Source of the DNA: UMGS755 sp045132895
GTDB lineage: Bacteria; Bacillota; Clostridia; UBA1381; UBA9506
Length of the DNA stretch: 31,193 nucleotides
Direction of reading: 5' to 3'
NCBI GenBank assembly: GCA_045132895.1
Contig: JBGUTC010000112.1
Coordinates: 1-31,193, forward strand
The notes under the pieces were generated by a model, which saw nothing but the letters and a program-made list of their open reading frames with translations, ran no database searches and was not told where the DNA came from. Shown here one piece after another: positions 1 through 6,242 of this stretch (its first letter is position 1; every line of letters begins with the position of its first letter). The translations under genes and the position numbers were made by a program.

Positions 1-542
<542 letters not shown>

Positions 543-610
543 AGGTTTAATATGTGAGATTCCCAATATTTGCTTTGTTTAGTTATGAGGGTACAAAGTT
601 ATCCTTAAGA

Positions 611-726
611 TCCGGTGATAATGGCGAGGAGGTTCCACCCGTTCCCATCCCGAACACGGTAGTTAAGCTCCTTAGCGTCGAAGATACTTGGTGGGCGACC
701 GCCTGGGAAAATAGATCATCGCCGGA
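611..726 (+). rRNA. rrf: 5S ribosomal RNA
   Basis: The terminal stem is formed by TCCGGTGAT at the 5' end and ATCATCGCCGGA at the 3' end. Loop A/B hallmarks CCCGTTCCCATCCCGAACAC and the GAAGTTAAGC-like GTAGTTAAGC are present. Length is about 116 nt, normal for Bacillota. It lies 68 nt after 23S in the same operon. A short 8-bp hairpin at 739-758 (GGCAGAGA/TCTCTGCC, loop ATAC) followed by TTTATATT separates it from the tRNA and may act as a processing site or weak terminator. Confidence 0.96.
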
Positions 727-738
727 ACAAAAAAACAA

Positions 739-765
739 GGCAGAGAATACTCTCTGCCTTTATAT
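739..765 (+). terminator. hairpin between 5S rRNA and tRNA-Asn
   Basis: GGCAGAGA (739-746) pairs perfectly with TCTCTGCC (751-758) around the loop ATAC, followed by TTTATATT. The T tract is short and broken, so it may be a processing hairpin or a leaky terminator; the tRNA follows at once without its own visible promoter. Confidence 0.5.
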
Positions 766-841
766 TCCTCGATAGCTCAGTCGGTAGAGCCCGCGGCTGT
801 TAACCGCGTTGTCGTTGGTTCGAGTCCAACTCGGGGAGCCA
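766..841 (+). tRNA. tRNA-Asn (GTT anticodon)
   Basis: The full cloverleaf can be drawn: acceptor stem TCCTCGA/TCGGGGA (766-772/831-837, one T-G pair), D arm GCTC/GAGC, anticodon stem CGCGG/CCGCG (792-796/804-808) with loop CTGTTAA, and T arm GTTGG-TTCGAGT-CCAAC. The anticodon GTT is at 799-801. CCA is encoded at 839-841. It is co-transcribed with the rRNA operon. Its 3' 34 nt recur exactly downstream at 1055-1088. Confidence 0.96.
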
Positions 842-880
842 CTAAAAAGACCACCCATTAGGGTGGTTTTTTTAGTGTTT
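842..880 (+). terminator. rho-independent terminator of the rrn-tRNA operon
   Basis: ACCACCC (850-856) pairs with GGGTGGT (861-867) around the loop ATTA. The stem is extended by flanking A-rich and T-rich arms and followed by a long T tract. It lies directly after the tRNA CCA and ends the ribosomal operon. Confidence 0.9.
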
Positions 881-909
881 TTTTTGTTTTACTCAGACCA
901 TCTACACTA

Positions 910-924
910 GGTTAACAGCCGCGG
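910..924 (-). repeat. inverted 15-nt copy of the tRNA-Asn anticodon arm
   Basis: GGTTAACAGCCGCGG is the exact reverse complement of 791-805 in the tRNA (anticodon stem-loop). It is followed at 927-960 by another tRNA-like string (GATGTTAACTGGTTCGAGCC) that joins an anticodon-loop-like TGTTAAC to a T-loop-like GGTTCGAG. No complete cloverleaf can be folded here. These look like rearranged tRNA fragments. Confidence 0.7.
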
Positions 925-1054
925 AGCGGATGTTAACTGGTTCGAGCCCGACCGCTGCCGGTGGCAGGGAGAGGGAGGGCGAGAATTGGCCGAAACCCAC
1001 TGAATTCGAGTGCCTTTTAAGGTGCGAAGAATGAAGTGCTGGTTTCAACTCGTT

Positions 1055-1088
1055 GTTGTCGTTGGTTCGAGTCCAACTCGGGGAGCCA
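1055..1088 (+). repeat. perfect 34-nt direct repeat of the tRNA-Asn 3' half (att-site-like)
   Basis: Positions 1055-1088 are identical to 808-841, covering the variable loop, T arm, 3' acceptor strand and CCA. Tyrosine-recombinase elements commonly integrate into tRNA 3' ends and leave such a copy, so the pair resembles att sites flanking a tiny remnant of about 213 bp. Deletion within a tandem tRNA array is an alternative. No integrase gene is present in the window. Confidence 0.8.
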
Positions 1089-1120
1089 AAAATCCGTACA
1101 CGAAAGTGTGCGGATTTTAC
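1089..1120 (+). terminator. terminator hairpin after the tRNA remnant
   Basis: AAAATCCGTACAC (1089-1101) pairs with GTGTGCGGATTTT (1106-1118) around the loop GAAA: 13 pairs including one T-G. An inverted partial copy (GTACGGATTTTT) lies near 1163-1174, inside an AT-rich stretch with imperfect TTATTACTTATTCAC-type inverted repeats. Confidence 0.75.
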
Positions 1121-1245
1121 TTATTACTTATTCACTCTTCACTATTCCCTAAAATATTTTTTGTACGGATTTTTGGAAAGTAATAAGTAATAGTGAATAA
1201 GGAAAAAGTCAAGGTGGCTTTGCTTACGCAAAGCTTATTTTTATA

Positions 1246-1271
1246 TGGCATCTAAATCATTCGGCTCTTCC
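1246..1271 (+). repeat. 26-nt imperfect direct repeat, left copy
   Basis: TGGCATCTAAATCATTCGGC and the next six bases match 4607-4632 at 22 of 26 positions. The two copies bracket the BlaI/BlaR1 locus, so they could mark the ends of an inserted segment or be dispersed intergenic repeats. Confidence 0.6.
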
Positions 1272-1277
1272 AGAATT

Positions 1278-1317
1278 TGCGGTCAAAATAGATGCAATCT
1301 GTTTTGACCGCATTTTT
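1278..1317 (+). terminator. strong terminator-like hairpin
   Basis: TGCGGTCAAAA (1278-1288) pairs with TTTTGACCGCA (1302-1312). The helix continues inward through a T-G pair and AGAT/ATCT to a three-base loop, about 16 pairs in all, followed by TTTTT. No gene lies just upstream on the plus strand, so it probably insulates the bla locus or belongs to a lost gene. Confidence 0.7.
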
Positions 1318-1632
1318 ACGCACTTTTCGGGCAATTTTCAAAAATTCCATTTGAATAAAAAACAGTAGATGCACCCACCGTTTCAACCAGTCTTGAACAG
1401 GAGACAACGGCATAAATAGTATAAAAATCTGACGTGACTACGTAATGGATGTAAGCTATAACATACAGGATATATATCCTAACAAAAGTAAATAACGATA
1501 AAAGAAGGCGGTAATTTCAGAAATGAGGTTATCGTCTTTTTAAAATAAAATTAAGAAGGTAGATAATGTGAAGCCCTTCGGCATATTGTGTCGGAGGGCT
1601 TGCTATATTTGTAATAAATTTTCAAAAAAGTA

Positions 1633-1661
1633 TTGACAAATTCAAACTACAAGTGTAGTAT
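1633..1661 (+). promoter_or_regulatory. promoter of the blaI-blaR1 operon
   Basis: The -35 box TTGACA is at 1633-1638 and the -10 box TAGTAT at 1656-1661, with a 17-nt spacer. The first BlaI dyad (1646-1659) overlaps the -10 box, so repressor binding would block polymerase. Confidence 0.8.
1646..1659. promoter_or_regulatory. BlaI/MecI-type operator dyad 1
   Basis: ACTACA-AG-TGTAGT is a perfect dyad with the TACA-nn-TGTA core known for BlaI/MecI operators. It overlaps the -10 element of the predicted promoter. Autoregulation by the adjacent BlaI-family protein is inferred. Confidence 0.85.
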
Positions 1662-1671
1662 ATAAATATAA

Positions 1672-1685
1672 ACTACGTTTGTAGG
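1672..1685. promoter_or_regulatory. BlaI/MecI-type operator dyad 2
   Basis: ACTACG-TT-TGTAGG is a near-perfect second dyad, 26 nt centre to centre from the first. Paired dyads over the promoter are typical of bla/mec control regions. The site sits just after the expected transcription start. Confidence 0.8.
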
Positions 1686-1707
1686 ATGAAAGTTTGGAGG
1701 TATTTCT

Positions 1708-2085
1708 ATGGCGCAAAGAAATATAAACATCTCTGATGCAGAGCTTGAGGTGATGAAAGTAATATGGAGTGAAAACAGACCAATTACTTCTCTTGACATC
1801 GTTGAAGCTTTCGAAAACAAGGGATGGAAGAAAACAACAATAGGCACATTTTTGACAAGGCTTGTTGAAAAAGGAGCATTGTCTGCTGAAAAGCGAGGCA
1901 AGCTATATTATTACACCCCGGTTATCTCTCAAAAAGATTACCGTAAGTCTCAAACCAAAAATTTAATATCAAGTTTATACGGAGGATCAATAAGAGATTT
2001 TGCTGTTTCTCTTTTCGAGGAACAGTCAATCACAGATGAAGAACTAAAGGAGCTGAAAGCTATCTTTGTTGACAGGGAGGAATAG
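1708..2085 (+). CDS. blaI: BlaI/MecI family transcriptional repressor
   Basis: This 125-aa protein has the usual length and layout of the BlaI/MecI family. An N-terminal winged helix (ISDAELEVMKVIW near the start, then TTIGTFLTRLVEKGAL with YYYTP forming the wing) is followed by a short C-terminal dimerisation helix region. In this family the dimer binds TACA-nn-TGTA dyads and is cleaved or inactivated when the partner BlaR1 senses a cell-wall signal; two such dyads lie directly upstream. The start is ATG with TTTGGAGG 8 nt before it. The stop is 3 nt from the next gene, so the two genes form a two-gene operon. No beta-lactamase gene is nearby, so the real target may be only this operon or distant cell-wall genes. 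Confidence 0.93.
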   Translation: MAQRNINISDAELEVMKVIWSENRPITSLDIVEAFENKGWKKTTIGTFLTRLVEKGALSAEKRGKLYYYTPVISQKDYRKSQTKNLISSLYGGSIRDFAVSLFEEQSITDEELKELKAIFVDREE

Positions 2086-2088
2086 GAA

Positions 2089-4371
2089 ATGTTTGTGTAC
2101 ATGTTTAAAGCAATTCTGATTACCTCTTTAATAGGTACTGTAGTCACATTATTTTTAACAATCTTGCGGCCAATTACAAGAAAGACTTTCTCAAGCAGTT
2201 GGCATTATTATATGTGGCTTGTTGTATTAGTATCTATGGTACTTCCAATTAGAATCTCAATTCCGGAACAGACGCAGATAGTGCCTAACTCGGGAATGAT
2301 TGAAATCGAACAGAATGAAGCTATAATCTATAAGCCAATTCAAATGGAAGAGCAAGAGACATTTGCGAATGCCAGAGAAGAGGAGAGTTCTAATAGCAAG
2401 ATAGAAGCAATTACTGAATATGCTCAAAGTAAAGTATATGCTTTGGCATTTATATGGCTTGTAGGTATGATTCTGACTTTCTCGTATAAGATTATCGGCT
2501 ATATTCTTTTTCTGTTTAATCTCCGCAGAAGATCCAGTGTAATATCTTGTCCGGAACTTTTAAATTATACTAATAGAGAAATAACAACCAGAATGAGCGA
2601 GGAAATATCGTCACCTCTTATGATAGGTGTTTTTAAACCGACATTGCTCTTACCTGCAATTGAAATGAGTCCGGAACAGCTTCATAATGTTTTGGCCCAT
2701 GAGATAACTCATTATAAACGCAAAGATATTATCTATAAATGGTTTATCAGCATAGTGAAGTGCATTCACTGGTTTAATCCCACTGTATACTACATTTCCA
2801 AACAAGCTGATATAGAATGCGAGATTTCATGCGATTTGGCGGTTGTCAGAGATATGTCTGAAGAGCAGGAAATAAATTACATTAATACAATACTTACATT
2901 ACTTGTTTCTGGAAACCGAAGAAGAGTTGCTTTGACAACGGGAATGACGAGTGATAAACAGACACTCAAAAGGAGGTTTACAATGATTAAGAACAAAGTA
3001 AAATTAAACAGAAAAACAGTTATTATATCTATTGTGCTTGCGCTTGTGATATTATTTAGTACAGTTTTGGCAAGCGGATTTATTAATGGTAAATTCATTA
3101 ACGAATACGAAAATAAGTTGTTGGCGGTTAATACTGATGCAAGAGAAAATGACAACTTTAATTTTCTTATATTAGGTGTTGATGAGAATAACAGAGCTGA
3201 CACTGTTATGGTTTTATCTTTTAAAGACGGAAATATTACCGGAACATCAATACCAAGAGATACAGCGTTTATCTCAAAGGATTTGAATAGAAAAGTCAAA
3301 TTGAGTGAAATTCTTAATAGTGAAAACGGAAATCAAAAAGTAATTGATGCAGTCAGCGATACATTATCTATCCCAATCACATATTATGCAAAAGTAAATA
3401 TTTCCGCAGTTGAGGATATTGTGGATCGTGTTGGTGGAATCGAAATTGATGTCCCAATGGATATGAAATATGACGATCCGCATAAAGACCTGCACATAAA
3501 TCTCAACAAAGGAAGACAAGTTCTCAATGGTTCTGAAGTATGCGGTTTGCTACAGTTCAGACGGTCAAATGAAGGGAACGGATATACTCAAGGAGATATG
3601 ACAAGAATTGAAATAGGTCAGCAATTTATGTCGGAGTTTATCAACCAGAAACTTAATAAGGAGTTTATAAACAAATCACCTGATTTATTCAAAATTATTG
3701 ACGAAAACCTTGAAACGAATTATCCTATTTCGAATTTGGTGAACGATATTAAACTCATTGATAAGATGAAATCAAATATGAAATTCCGCACAATAGAAGG
3801 AACTCTGAATGCTGATGATACCGGAATCGTTTTTTATGATATAGATGGTGGCGAAGTTGTGTCCGCAGTAAGCGAACCGAACCTTATTTCTGATAAGCAA
3901 GCGGAAAAATTTTCTCAGCCTAAAACCGAAGTTGATGTAACGATAAACGAAAATGAGAGCATTTTGCTTGAAGAAATTAAATTTGATGCAGACATCGAAA
4001 CCAATCCGGTTGACGGAGAAGTTTCCTTGAGCTTCGGCAAAAGAGAACATCCTATCACAAAAGAAGTTAAAGAACACAATGGTATAGATATTAAAGCTCC
4101 TGAAGGAACAACTGTTGTGTCTACTATAATCGGCACTGTGACGGATGTAGGTTTCGATTCTGAAAAAGGTAACTATGTTGTTGTAGAAAACGGTAATGTA
4201 AAAACCTTGTATGCCCAACTTGCAACAACTAATGTTAAAAAGGGCGATGAGATTACGGCAAAACAATCTATCGGTACTGTCGGTAAAACAGGAAAAGCAA
4301 CCGGTGCACACTTACATTATGAAGTGATGGTTGACGGCGAGTATGTTGATCCTGCAGCTTATATAAAATAA
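2089..4371 (+). CDS. BlaR1-like M56 metalloprotease fused to LCP and M23 domains
   Basis: This 760-aa membrane protein has three enzyme-like parts. Residues 1-300 form an M56 (BlaR1/MecR1) protease: membrane helices near 5-25, 38-55 and 116-145, and the zinc motif HEITH at 204-208. After a further helix (about 313-335) residues 355-525 match the LytR-CpsA-Psr fold (NFLILGVD, ADTVMVLSF, SIPRDT, VGGIEIDVP, LNGSEVCGLLQFRR, MTRIEIGQQF), a family that attaches polymers to peptidoglycan. Residues 640-760 are an M23 endopeptidase (HNGIDI at 663-668, HLHYEV from 741). The usual penicillin-binding sensor domain of BlaR1 is absent. The likely role is to sense cell-wall state outside the cell and signal through the protease to BlaI. 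Start ATG lies 3 nt after blaI; an ATG at codon 5 is an alternative. Confidence 0.9.
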   Translation: MFVYMFKAILITSLIGTVVTLFLTILRPITRKTFSSSWHYYMWLVVLVSMVLPIRISIPEQTQIVPNSGMIEIEQNEAIIYKPIQMEEQETFANAREEESSNSKIEAITEYAQSKVYALAFIWLVGMILTFSYKIIGYILFLFNLRRRSSVISCPELLNYTNREITTRMSEEISSPLMIGVFKPTLLLPAIEMSPEQLHNVLAHEITHYKRKDIIYKWFISIVKCIHWFNPTVYYISKQADIECEISCDLAVVRDMSEEQEINYINTILTLLVSGNRRRVALTTGMTSDKQTLKRRFTMIKNKVKLNRKTVIISIVLALVILFSTVLASGFINGKFINEYENKLLAVNTDARENDNFNFLILGVDENNRADTVMVLSFKDGNITGTSIPRDTAFISKDLNRKVKLSEILNSENGNQKVIDAVSDTLSIPITYYAKVNISAVEDIVDRVGGIEIDVPMDMKYDDPHKDLHINLNKGRQVLNGSEVCGLLQFRRSNEGNGYTQGDMTRIEIGQQFMSEFINQKLNKEFINKSPDLFKIIDENLETNYPISNLVNDIKLIDKMKSNMKFRTIEGTLNADDTGIVFYDIDGGEVVSAVSEPNLISDKQAEKFSQPKTEVDVTINENESILLEEIKFDADIETNPVDGEVSLSFGKREHPITKEVKEHNGIDIKAPEGTTVVSTIIGTVTDVGFDSEKGNYVVVENGNVKTLYAQLATTNVKKGDEITAKQSIGTVGKTGKATGAHLHYEVMVDGEYVDPAAYIK

Positions 4372-4378
4372 ACGCGTA

Positions 4379-4407
4379 GTACCTTTGGATATGAAAAGGT
4401 TTTTTAT
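4379..4407 (+). terminator. terminator of the bla operon
   Basis: ACCTTT (4381-4386) pairs with AAAGGT (4395-4400), followed by TTTTTT. It lies 10 nt after the blaR1-like stop codon. Confidence 0.7.
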
Positions 4408-4437
4408 ATGTATCTATTATGTACGTGAAAGCCACGT

Positions 4438-4468
4438 CGGAACAAGTTACGCTTGTTCCGATTTTTTT
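4438..4468 (+). terminator. second terminator hairpin downstream of the bla operon
   Basis: CGGAACAAG (4438-4446) pairs perfectly with CTTGTTCCG (4452-4460) around TTACG and is followed by AT7. It backs up the weaker hairpin 50 nt upstream. Confidence 0.85.
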
Positions 4469-4636
4469 ATGCAAAAAATCAGTCACTTGCTTCACTGTTC
4501 CTCCTTTTTCGTAAAAAGGCACGCTCGGCTAACCTGTTCGTTTGTAAACGCGCTCACAACGGTTCGCTGTCGCTACCACCTTTTTACGAGTGCGCCTTCG
4601 GCTCATTGGCATCTAAACCATTGGGTTCTTTCAACC
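4469..4636. repeat. repeat-rich intergenic segment with right copy of the 26-nt repeat
   Basis: I see no gene with a ribosome site here. The segment holds a short palindrome CCTTTTT-CGT-AAAAAGG (4503-4519), several short GC-containing near-repeats, and the right copy of the direct repeat (4607-4632, TGGCATCTAAACCATTGGGT onward). Chance open frames cross it and the flanking terminators. Confidence 0.6.
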
Positions 4637-4675
4637 AAAAACACCTTTCTCCTGATAGACGAAGGTGTTTTTTTT
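4637..4675 (+). terminator. terminator hairpin before the M14 gene
   Basis: AAAAACACCTT (4637-4647) pairs with AAGGTGTTTTT (4662-4672), followed by further Ts. It is only about 40 nt before the next start codon, with no visible promoter in between. Confidence 0.75.
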
Positions 4676-4716
4676 AATGCTGTTTGCCTTGTAGCAAATG
4701 ATGTGGGCTTCGCCTG

Positions 4717-5592
4717 ATGTTATTGGAAAATATCGCCTCATTGCGAGTGAAACAAGCAACATCCTCTATCGGGCAATCCGTGGAGGGCAGGGAACTGTTG
4801 CTTGTTGAGTTTGGACGGGGTTCGGATAAGGTGTTTGTCTGTGGGACGCACCATGCGCGGGAGTATATCTCAACCACTTATCTGATGTATGCTATTGACA
4901 GATACGCTTATGCTTACAGAAGCGGTAGCATGTGGGGGCAGTATAATCCTAAGGAAATTCTGGATAACATAACCTTCTGCATTGTGCCTATGGTCAATCC
5001 TGATGGCGTTAATCTGGTTCAGAATGGCATCGAAGCAACGCAAACTCCTGATGAAGTTGCGGCAATGGAACTTTTTGAAGGAGCAAAGTATGGCTATTCT
5101 TCATGGAAGGCCAATGTTCGTGGGGTTGATTTAAACTGGAATTACGATAAGGACTGGTCTTCCAAGCGAAATAAGAATCCAAAAGGTTCGTCAGGGTTTA
5201 ACGGTGATGCACCGAACACCGAGCCGGAAACGATGGCTGTTTCTGCATATGTGGACCGTAATGTATTTGGCGCCTATGTCTCTTTTCATACCCAGGGGGA
5301 AATCTTTTACTGGGCGGAGAACCCGGAAACGCCTACTTATATGAATCGAGTCATAAAAAAAGATACCGGCTTTATTGAATATAAGGAAACCGCAACGGGG
5401 GATGGCGGGTCGTTTTTTGATTATGTGTACCGCAAATTTTATAAACCAACCATAACGGTGGAGCTGTGTCCTCATATCGGAAATTTCCCGTACCCTGACA
5501 GTGACTTTGACAGGGTCTGGAATCCGGCAAAGAATATCTTGTTCCTTGTTGGAAATGAAGTGATCTATAATAAAAGCACCTTGTTTCCTTAA
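4717..5592 (+). CDS. M14-family zinc carboxypeptidase, probably N-terminally shortened
   Basis: The 291-aa product carries the M14 metallocarboxypeptidase signature: SIGQSVEGREL near residue 17, the zinc pair in THHARE, NPDG and DLNWNYD substrate-site motifs, the third zinc ligand in SFHTQG, and the catalytic Glu in TITVELCP. The family trims C-terminal residues from peptides; bacterial members often act on peptidoglycan peptides. Known members normally start with a signal peptide or longer prosegment. Here the protein starts about 15 residues before the first conserved motif, an in-frame stop lies at 4699-4701, there is no RBS before ATG 4717, and a terminator sits just upstream. The core is intact, but the gene may have lost its 5' end and promoter; it could be silent or cytoplasmic. 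Confidence 0.75.
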   Translation: MLLENIASLRVKQATSSIGQSVEGRELLLVEFGRGSDKVFVCGTHHAREYISTTYLMYAIDRYAYAYRSGSMWGQYNPKEILDNITFCIVPMVNPDGVNLVQNGIEATQTPDEVAAMELFEGAKYGYSSWKANVRGVDLNWNYDKDWSSKRNKNPKGSSGFNGDAPNTEPETMAVSAYVDRNVFGAYVSFHTQGEIFYWAENPETPTYMNRVIKKDTGFIEYKETATGDGGSFFDYVYRKFYKPTITVELCPHIGNFPYPDSDFDRVWNPAKNILFLVGNEVIYNKSTLFP

Positions 5593-5652
5593 AGGCTGAC
5601 GGTTGTTCACGTCCTCTTTATCTGGTCATATAAAATTCTGCTAATCTGGTAA

Positions 5653-5681
5653 TTGTTATATGGTCAGGCTTGGTATATACT
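5653..5681 (+). promoter_or_regulatory. promoter of the ECF transporter gene
   Basis: TTGTTA (5653-5658) and TATACT (5676-5681) are separated by 17 nt and lie 33 nt upstream of the start codon. No riboswitch or operator dyad was seen in the short leader. Confidence 0.6.
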
Positions 5682-5714
5682 ATTCTCGTTACAACGTAAA
5701 GGAGCGAGATAAAG

Positions 5715-6215
5715 ATGGACAAACATACAAAGAAAATTGTTTTGGCTGCTCTGATGGCAGCGCTTGCCTGTGTGGCAACCATGATTATTAAGATTCCGTC
5801 CCCCCTCAAAGGATATCTGAATCTGGGCGATGGGATTGTGTTGACGGCAGGTTGGCTGCTTTCACCTGCATACGGGTTTCTGGCGGCGGGTCTTGGTTCT
5901 GCGCTGGCAGATGTTTTCTCCGGATATGTGACGTATGCACCGGCCACGTTTATTATTAAAGGCCTTATGGCGCTGATTGCTTTTTACGGTTTCCAGTTCC
6001 TTCATAAGAGAATGGGCAACCTGTTGGCAAGGCTCGTCAGCGGTATTGCGGCTGAGATTGCGATGGTTCTTGGATATTTTATATTCGAAGGATTTCTGTA
6101 TGGCTTTCTTCCCTCGGCGGTTAATATTCCGGCAAACGGTGTTCAGGGTGTCGCCGGCATTGTGCTGGGCATTGTGCTGATGAAAGCCTTTGAAAAAAGT
6201 AAAATAACATTATAA
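5715..6215 (+). CDS. ECF transporter S component (substrate-binding membrane subunit)
   Basis: This 166-aa hydrophobic protein fits the ECF-type S-component family (PF07155-like). It has about five or six membrane helices, an N-terminal ALMAALACVATMIIKIP helix, then GYLNLGDGIVL and a GSALADVFSGYVTYAPATF segment typical of these vitamin-uptake subunits. S components bind a vitamin or precursor and work with a shared EcfA-EcfA'-EcfT energising module, which is not in this window. The substrate cannot be read from sequence. A good RBS (AAAGGAG) lies 10 nt before the ATG. The gene is monocistronic, with its own promoter, and ends at a terminator shared with the convergent GTPase gene. Confidence 0.85.
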   Translation: MDKHTKKIVLAALMAALACVATMIIKIPSPLKGYLNLGDGIVLTAGWLLSPAYGFLAAGLGSALADVFSGYVTYAPATFIIKGLMALIAFYGFQFLHKRMGNLLARLVSGIAAEIAMVLGYFIFEGFLYGFLPSAVNIPANGVQGVAGIVLGIVLMKAFEKSKITL

Positions 6216-6242
6216 AAGCTGACCTTTCAGGTCAGCTTTTTT
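6214..6242. terminator. bidirectional terminator between convergent genes
   Basis: AAAAGCTGACCT (6214-6225) pairs with AGGTCAGCTTTT (6229-6240), with a three-base loop, T-rich on the plus strand and A-rich on the other side. It serves both the transporter gene and the minus-strand GTPase gene. Confidence 0.85.

Larger units (their letters stand above)
1121..1632. other. AT-rich intergenic region with hairpins and repeats, no gene
   Basis: I see no coding frame with a ribosome site here. The stretch contains imperfect inverted repeats at about 1120-1200, one copy of a 26-nt direct repeat (1246-1271), a very stable hairpin with T tail (1278-1317) and a second hairpin at 1571-1601 (AAGCCCTTCGGCA/TGTCGGAGGGCTT, loop TATTG) without a proper T tract. 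The base composition is much more AT-rich than the flanking genes, which suggests acquired DNA. Confidence 0.6.

Noticed and set aside
554..775. 73-codon open frame
   Set aside because: It covers 5S rRNA and has no RBS.
930..1034. 34-codon frame starting MLTGSSPTAAGG and ending in RCEE
   Set aside because: It begins in tRNA-like fragments, has no RBS and is too short to support; reads of this kind are often produced by translated tRNA pieces.
3772..4311. 179-codon minus-strand open frame
   Set aside because: It is fully antisense to the M23/LCP-M23 part of the BlaR1-like gene and its translation shows no recognisable domain.
4385..4717. 110-codon open frame between the bla operon and the M14 gene
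   Set aside because: It runs across two strong terminators and repeats, has no RBS and no family resemblance.
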